From NCBI GenBank assembly GCA_003612405.1, contig RAYR01000014.1:1-64000 (forward strand): a stretch of 64,000 nucleotides of DNA, in the 5' to 3' direction. A program made the position numbers and the translations under genes. Under the pieces are notes generated by a model. That model saw nothing but the letters and a program-made list of their open reading frames with translations, did not search any database and had not been told where the DNA came from. Positions 60,428-64,000 of this stretch are shown here, one piece after another. Every line of letters begins with the position of its first letter. The first letter of the stretch is position 1. Origin of the DNA: a bacterium 0.1xD8-71. GTDB lineage: Bacteria; Bacillota; Clostridia; Lachnospirales; Lachnospiraceae.

Positions 60428-62161
60428 TTACGCTGGCTTCTTTTCTGTAAGACTCTTAATCTTCTCCCGACTCACCGATACCTGATCCTGTAATCTGTTC
60501 CCGACTTTACCTGCCAGAGAGGATGCCTTATCCCAATGCTGTTCTCTTGTCAGCATGTCCTGAGAATCTGCCGATACCAACTTTTCGCTTAAGTTCTTCC
60601 TGGTATTTTCCGCCGCATCCAGATACTCGCCGGATACGGAAGCAATGGCTGTCCACTGGGAAATATAGCCAAGAAGTGGATACATAATATCTTCACTCTG
60701 GTAAAACTCGATTCTTTCCTCTTTCGGCAGACTCTGAAGATCGTCTATCGTCCTTTTGAAACTGGATTCCGACAAAGCACGGCAGCTCTCCTCCATGGAA
60801 TTCCAGAACAAGGCAATATCCTTAAAAGCCACCACTGCTCTTTTTAACGAAGAGGTGGCAATGATCAGTGCCTGAATGGCCGCCTCAATGGCGTTTTTGT
60901 CGATGACAAAAGATTCTATTTGCTTGGCATACTTTGCAAGAAGTCCCATCTGTTTGGTATTTTCCTCCTGCAAACGGATCATTTCATCATAAATCTGATT
61001 CATCCGTTCTGCGCGCGCCATGTCAATCGCTGCTCTGTCCTGCGCCGCCTGGTCTATCTGCTTCCCGGTATTGTCTAATAAAGCGCCCAGTTTAGACAGC
61101 ACATCGGCCGCGGATTTCGCATCTTTCTCCAACTTGTCGATTTCCTCGCCCTTTTTTCTGATGTCTCCCCTGCAGGTCTCAATCTCCGCTTCCAGGACTT
61201 TCTTCTTTTCTTCCTCATCCGTGTCATCCTTCTCCTGGACTTTTTCTTCCAATGTTTTCTGCAGGGCTTCTTTTTCTTCTTTTGCCTTATGGAGCTTTAC
61301 CTCCAGTTCTTCCTTTTGGGCTTTTGCCTTATCGGCGTCTTCGCTCATACCCTTGTTGCCTGTTGACTGTCCGGTTGCCTGACCTGATGCACCGCCGCCA
61401 TTATTTCCCATGGCATCGCCTACCACATTGGCTGCTGCTCCCAGGAAACCAAAGACGACTCCCATGATATCCATGGTATTTCTGTGCTTTTCAGAAGCCT
61501 CCTCCTGGACTGCCATCCTTTTGTATTCATCATTCAGAGCTTTGATCCGCTTTTCCAGAGAGTCCCGCAAGGCTGCTGCATTACTTTCTTCGGCCTCACA
61601 CTCCGCCAGCATTTGTCTTAAATGATCACTTTTCTCATACTGCTTTGTGTTTTCTTCAATAACATCCTGTAACACAGAAGATGTGCTGTCCGCCAGATTC
61701 TGGTAACCGTCCGCCATCTGGTTTGCCTGATTGGCCATATCAGAGGCTATCTCGGCAAAGGTTTCCAGTTTGCCTAAGGCTTCCTTTTCTACCGCTTTTA
61801 ACAGCCATTTATACATGGCAGTCAGCTCAGTAATCACGGTTGTTGCCTTTCTCCTAAAACCGGTAATCACTATGATGCCCTTGTCATTCAGATCCAACAG
61901 CTGCTTTTGCAGCCCGTATAAACGTGTCTGAAGCCCGGAAAACCCATAGACTGCGTGATAAGATACATCCAGTAGATCTACCGAGTTATCTATATTGGCA
62001 ATCACCGTTGGCAGATCCATGCGGTGCAGTATATTCCTCTTTTCGTTCTGTACCATCATGGAAGTTTCTTTGATAGGTTTACATAAATCATAAACCTCTT
62101 TTTTCCCGTCCGATTTTACCTCCAGCAGATTTGATTCGTTTACTTTGTACTCAATATCCAT
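60428..62161 (-). CDS. Large coiled-coil protein with hydrophobic hairpin (possible helical pore-former)
   Basis: 577 residues from ATG 62161 (AAGGAGGG upstream; the frame is open to 62260). A helical N-terminal domain with LYGLQKQLLDLNDKGIIVIT is followed by coiled coil, then a hydrophobic hairpin at about 225-250 (MDIMGVVFGFLGAAANVVGD) with a Gly/Ser/Gln linker (NNGGGASGQATGQSTGNKG). A second coiled coil (about 275-365) and a helical C-terminus (LKRAVVAFKDIALFWNSMEE) complete it. This is the general build of alpha-xenorhabdolysin/NHE-like pore-formers, though contractile or scaffold functions cannot be excluded. First gene of the cluster. Confidence 0.6.
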   Translation of the reverse strand: MDIEYKVNESNLLEVKSDGKKEVYDLCKPIKETSMMVQNEKRNILHRMDLPTVIANIDNSVDLLDVSYHAVYGFSGLQTRLYGLQKQLLDLNDKGIIVITGFRRKATTVITELTAMYKWLLKAVEKEALGKLETFAEIASDMANQANQMADGYQNLADSTSSVLQDVIEENTKQYEKSDHLRQMLAECEAEESNAAALRDSLEKRIKALNDEYKRMAVQEEASEKHRNTMDIMGVVFGFLGAAANVVGDAMGNNGGGASGQATGQSTGNKGMSEDADKAKAQKEELEVKLHKAKEEKEALQKTLEEKVQEKDDTDEEEKKKVLEAEIETCRGDIRKKGEEIDKLEKDAKSAADVLSKLGALLDNTGKQIDQAAQDRAAIDMARAERMNQIYDEMIRLQEENTKQMGLLAKYAKQIESFVIDKNAIEAAIQALIIATSSLKRAVVAFKDIALFWNSMEESCRALSESSFKRTIDDLQSLPKEERIEFYQSEDIMYPLLGYISQWTAIASVSGEYLDAAENTRKNLSEKLVSADSQDMLTREQHWDKASSLAGKVGNRLQDQVSVSREKIKSLTEKKPA

Positions 62162-62234
62162 CTTTACCCTCCTTATGCATGTATTATTTGCTATGGAAAT
62201 CACTCTCCCGCCCTCCTCTTGCGGGGTATCCACA

Positions 62235-62457
62235 TAATACAATATTGTGTTAACATGCAAATCCCGCTTTTACAGGGGTTGGGGAGGCTTATAGAGGGTT
62301 ATTCATTTCATCCGGGTTAAGCATCTGCCTTTATAAATGCCATCCGACGTAGTATGTTTTTCAACAGATGTTTAAAAAACCTATGTCCTAAAATAAATAT
62401 TTTCTCTTGACACAGAGTTCATAATATTGTATTGTGTTAACCTTTCAACATGGTTCC
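62235..62457. promoter_or_regulatory. Paired promoter-like repeats upstream of the coiled-coil operon
   Basis: On the minus strand GTTAACACAATA-CAATA-TTATG (62430-62451) and GTTAACACAATA-TTGTA-TTATG (62236-62257) are direct repeats whose 11-bp core is inverted (AATACAATATT versus AATATTGTATT). The distal copy gives TTGAAA, 16 bp, TATTAT pointing into the operon. On the plus strand TTGACA (62408), 17 bp, TATTGT points away. Confidence 0.5.
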
Positions 62458-62561
62458 TGATATTTTAGAATATTTTGATTTATGAATGTATTATACTACC
62501 TTTTAACACTATTGGCAGACGACAGCATAACATTCTGGACAACCGCACACGTACGCCCAAA

Positions 62562-62603
62562 AAGGGTGCAGAACCTTCGACTCCTCCATGGTTCTACACC
62601 CTT
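62562..62603 (-). terminator. Terminator after the HepT relic
   Basis: AAGGGTG-C-AGAACC pairs with GGTTCT-A-CACCCTT, and on the minus strand the stem runs into TTTTTGGG. Confidence 0.75.
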
Positions 62604-62620
62604 ATTATGCTTATACATTT

Positions 62621-62797
62621 TTACTCCTGTTCAGAATCTATATACTCCTTTATCTTCCGAACAAAACACTCCGCGTTCTCTAACTGCTCCTCCGCCTCTG
62701 CCCGTCCTGCCACATAGGAATCATCATAGTCTGACTTTTCTCTGCACAGCGAACTTTCTTTTATAATAACAGCCAACTCTTTTAAGCTGCCTTCCAT
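62621..62797 (-). pseudogene. hepT: HepT-like HEPN toxin, C-terminal half only
   Basis: 58 codons from ATG 62797: SDYDDSYVAGRAEAEEQLEN and AECFVRKIKEYI match the C-terminal helix of HEPN proteins paired with MNT nucleotidyltransferases. The N-terminal half with most of the four-helix bundle is missing. It overlaps the MntA relic by 16 bp, the normal order reversed in size. Confidence 0.5.
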
Positions 62798-63112
62798 AAG
62801 ACAATCCCCTCCCTCCGTACATTCTGGTAAAACGGAAGAACTCTCTCCCATTTTTTCATATTACTCTCCTGTATATCCACAATTGAAAATACCCTCTCAT
62901 AACGGATATCCATATTTGCCGCCCAACGGACCAGACGCTTCTTAGTGTTGTTATCCATCTGCTCTTTCACAATGATTGCAATATCAATATCACTGCCGGT
63001 AGTTGCCTCACCCCCTTGCGGCTGATCCATATAAGATGATCATAGATATATTCGTTTGAAAAATATTTGTTAATCCCTGCACTAATTCTTCCTTTATATC
63101 ATCAGCTAACAT
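62782..63112 (-). pseudogene. mntA: MntA-like nucleotidyltransferase, frameshifted in a G-run
   Basis: The frame starting at ATG 63112 (MLADDIKEELVQGLTNIF, then MIILYGSAARG) has the family's GS motif, but five G residues (63013-63017 region) instead of four put it out of frame. The rest (GEATTGSDIDIAIIV with the Asp pair, to ERVLPFYQNVRREGIVLWKA) is in the next frame. MNT antitoxins AMPylate HEPN toxins such as HepT, whose relic follows. Confidence 0.6.
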
Positions 63113-63478
63113 CTCTCGCACCTCATACCGCTTCTTAACCCCCTCCGGCAGTTCCTCATACTCCACCTCATTCCATTCCACCACGCCGCGGACAGGACTG
63201 ACCGTCAGTTTCAGGAAGGCGCCTTCCCGCAATTCTCGCGACGCCCCAAAGCTAATCTCCTTTCCTGCACCCTTTTCATTATAGGCCATCAATGTGTAAG
63301 AATAACGCATACCGCCCTGCAAATCAATGACACCATCCCTTGGTTTTCCTTCCGTTATCCTGCTGTTATCAATCTGCGTATAGCAGGTGCTTCCGCTTCC
63401 GGAAAAAAGCCACATGCCCAGGCCAATGATAATCACTGCCACCGCAACAACCATTCCAATTACTCCTGTTTTCTTCAT
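63008..63478 (-). CDS. YxeA-family (DUF1093) secreted protein, read into MntA
   Basis: From ATG 63478 (GGAGG 8 bp upstream; ATG 63481 is possible) a signal or anchor helix (GVIGMVVAVAVIIIGLGMWL) precedes a YxeA domain (YTQIDNSRITEGKPRDGVID; YSYTLMAYNEKGAGKEISFG; LKLTVSPVRGVVEWNEVEYE). The usual C-terminus would be near ELPEGV. Here no stop occurs, and the frame continues into the MntA N-terminus until the MntA frameshift stop at 63008. The last 34 residues are therefore MntA-derived. YxeA function is unknown. Confidence 0.65.
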   Translation of the reverse strand: MKKTGVIGMVVAVAVIIIGLGMWLFSGSGSTCYTQIDNSRITEGKPRDGVIDLQGGMRYSYTLMAYNEKGAGKEISFGASRELREGAFLKLTVSPVRGVVEWNEVEYEELPEGVKKRYEVREMLADDIKEELVQGLTNIFQTNISMIILYGSAARG

Positions 63479-63615
63479 CATCGTATCCTCCATTTCATGA
63501 TTGTTTCCTCTCTTCCTACAGGATACGATACCATGTCTGCCTTGCATGAACCTTGCAGGGACCTTGCATTTACCTTACATATTTTCTCTATTCCTGCGCT
63601 TCTTAATATGCAGTC

Positions 63616-64000
63616 TTACACCCCAAGCTGTCTCTTGATTGTCTTTACACTGGCCCGGTATACGGCATAAATCACACCGCCGAACAGCACCATGATTCCC
63701 AGGCATATTCCCATAGCCGCCCATTCTGTCCTGAGAATCCTGCCATCGTTTGCATACAGTATCATGGCAAACAGCAAAAACATGGCAGACATACCTACCA
63801 GAGAAGGCACTTTAAAAACATTGCTGCACTGGCTGCGTACTTCCTGATCCAGAAAGGCCGGCAAAGCCCCAAGCTTTTGCAGATCATCAAAGATATATCG
63901 ATTGTTCAGGGCAATGCTCTGACAGCGGGTATAACACACCACCAGCGCCGTGATCATGCACACGATGAAAATAAAGAAAAACATCATAAACATTACCGAC
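63616..64000 (-). CDS. C-terminal part of a membrane permease, cut by the window edge
   Basis: At least 125 codons with three hydrophobic helices (MFFFIFIVCMITALVVCYTR; LVGMSAMFLLFAMILYAND; MGICLGIMVLFGGVIYAVYR) and a short basic tail. The motif YIFDDLQKLGALPAFLDQEV between helices resembles the C-terminal region of FtsX-like ABC permeases. The start lies outside the window. Confidence 0.55.
   Translation of the reverse strand, partial: SVMFMMFFFIFIVCMITALVVCYTRCQSIALNNRYIFDDLQKLGALPAFLDQEVRSQCSNVFKVPSLVGMSAMFLLFAMILYANDGRILRTEWAAMGICLGIMVLFGGVIYAVYRASVKTIKRQLGV

Overview
The window reads as a chromosome segment of a spore-forming Firmicute, most likely a gut Lachnospiraceae (Clostridia). 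The evidence is a spoIIID gene behind a sigma-E-type promoter, Gram-positive ribosome-binding sites, two guaA paralogues, and Clostridia-type mobilizable elements and cargo. The genus cannot be named from the sequence alone.

Layout. Positions 1-4.2 kb hold a 150-nt inverted repeat, a truncated amidase, and a sugar-binding lipoprotein followed by a chemotaxis receptor. Positions 4.2-34.7 kb are an accessory region made by repeated insertion of integrative mobilizable elements (IMEs) at the 3' end of guaA1 (34675). The 10-bp core ACTCGAACTC recurs at 34677, 26200, 15062 and 11925. It bounds IME-A (8.5 kb), IME-B (11.1 kb) and a 3.1-kb remnant C that has lost its backbone. Older debris (decayed xis, regulator, mobilization-ORF and cargo fragments) continues left to about 6 kb. 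Both intact IMEs share one order: a divergent XRE regulator, then xis, int, a MobC-like protein, a RepA-like ATPase (broken in both), a candidate oriT, a MobV relaxase, a small ORF and cargo. The cargo is GNAT acetyltransferases, a P-loop kinase, methyltransferases, YjdF with its riboswitch, a tautomerase, a CptIN-like type III toxin-antitoxin locus, a TxpA/holin-like type I toxin with a convergent RNA, and two HEPN-like proteins. A perfect 20-bp palindrome occurs five times, each time 23-61 bp downstream of a cargo gene or cargo relic.

Positions 34.7-50 kb look like core chromosome: guaA1 (degenerate glutaminase domain), a double Nudix protein, a YqeY-like protein, an SdpI-like protein, Bcp peroxiredoxin, an amino-acid ABC system split by a dead IS110, an IS200 element, guaA2 (complete), a MATE exporter, spoIIID and a DUF2461 protein. 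Positions 50-54.8 kb carry an ECF-type sigma factor and a regulator/ATPase/FtsX-permease set of the peptide-resistance type.

Positions 55-62.3 kb hold an unrecognised minus-strand cluster. It has a 577-residue coiled-coil protein with a hydrophobic hairpin, a second coiled-coil protein, a secreted HExxH peptidase, a small helical protein, a tyrosine recombinase, a Nudix-like protein and a gene interrupted by a stop codon. This cluster and the palindrome family are the best candidates for something undescribed. The right edge holds a broken YxeA/MntA/HepT locus and the end of a permease gene.
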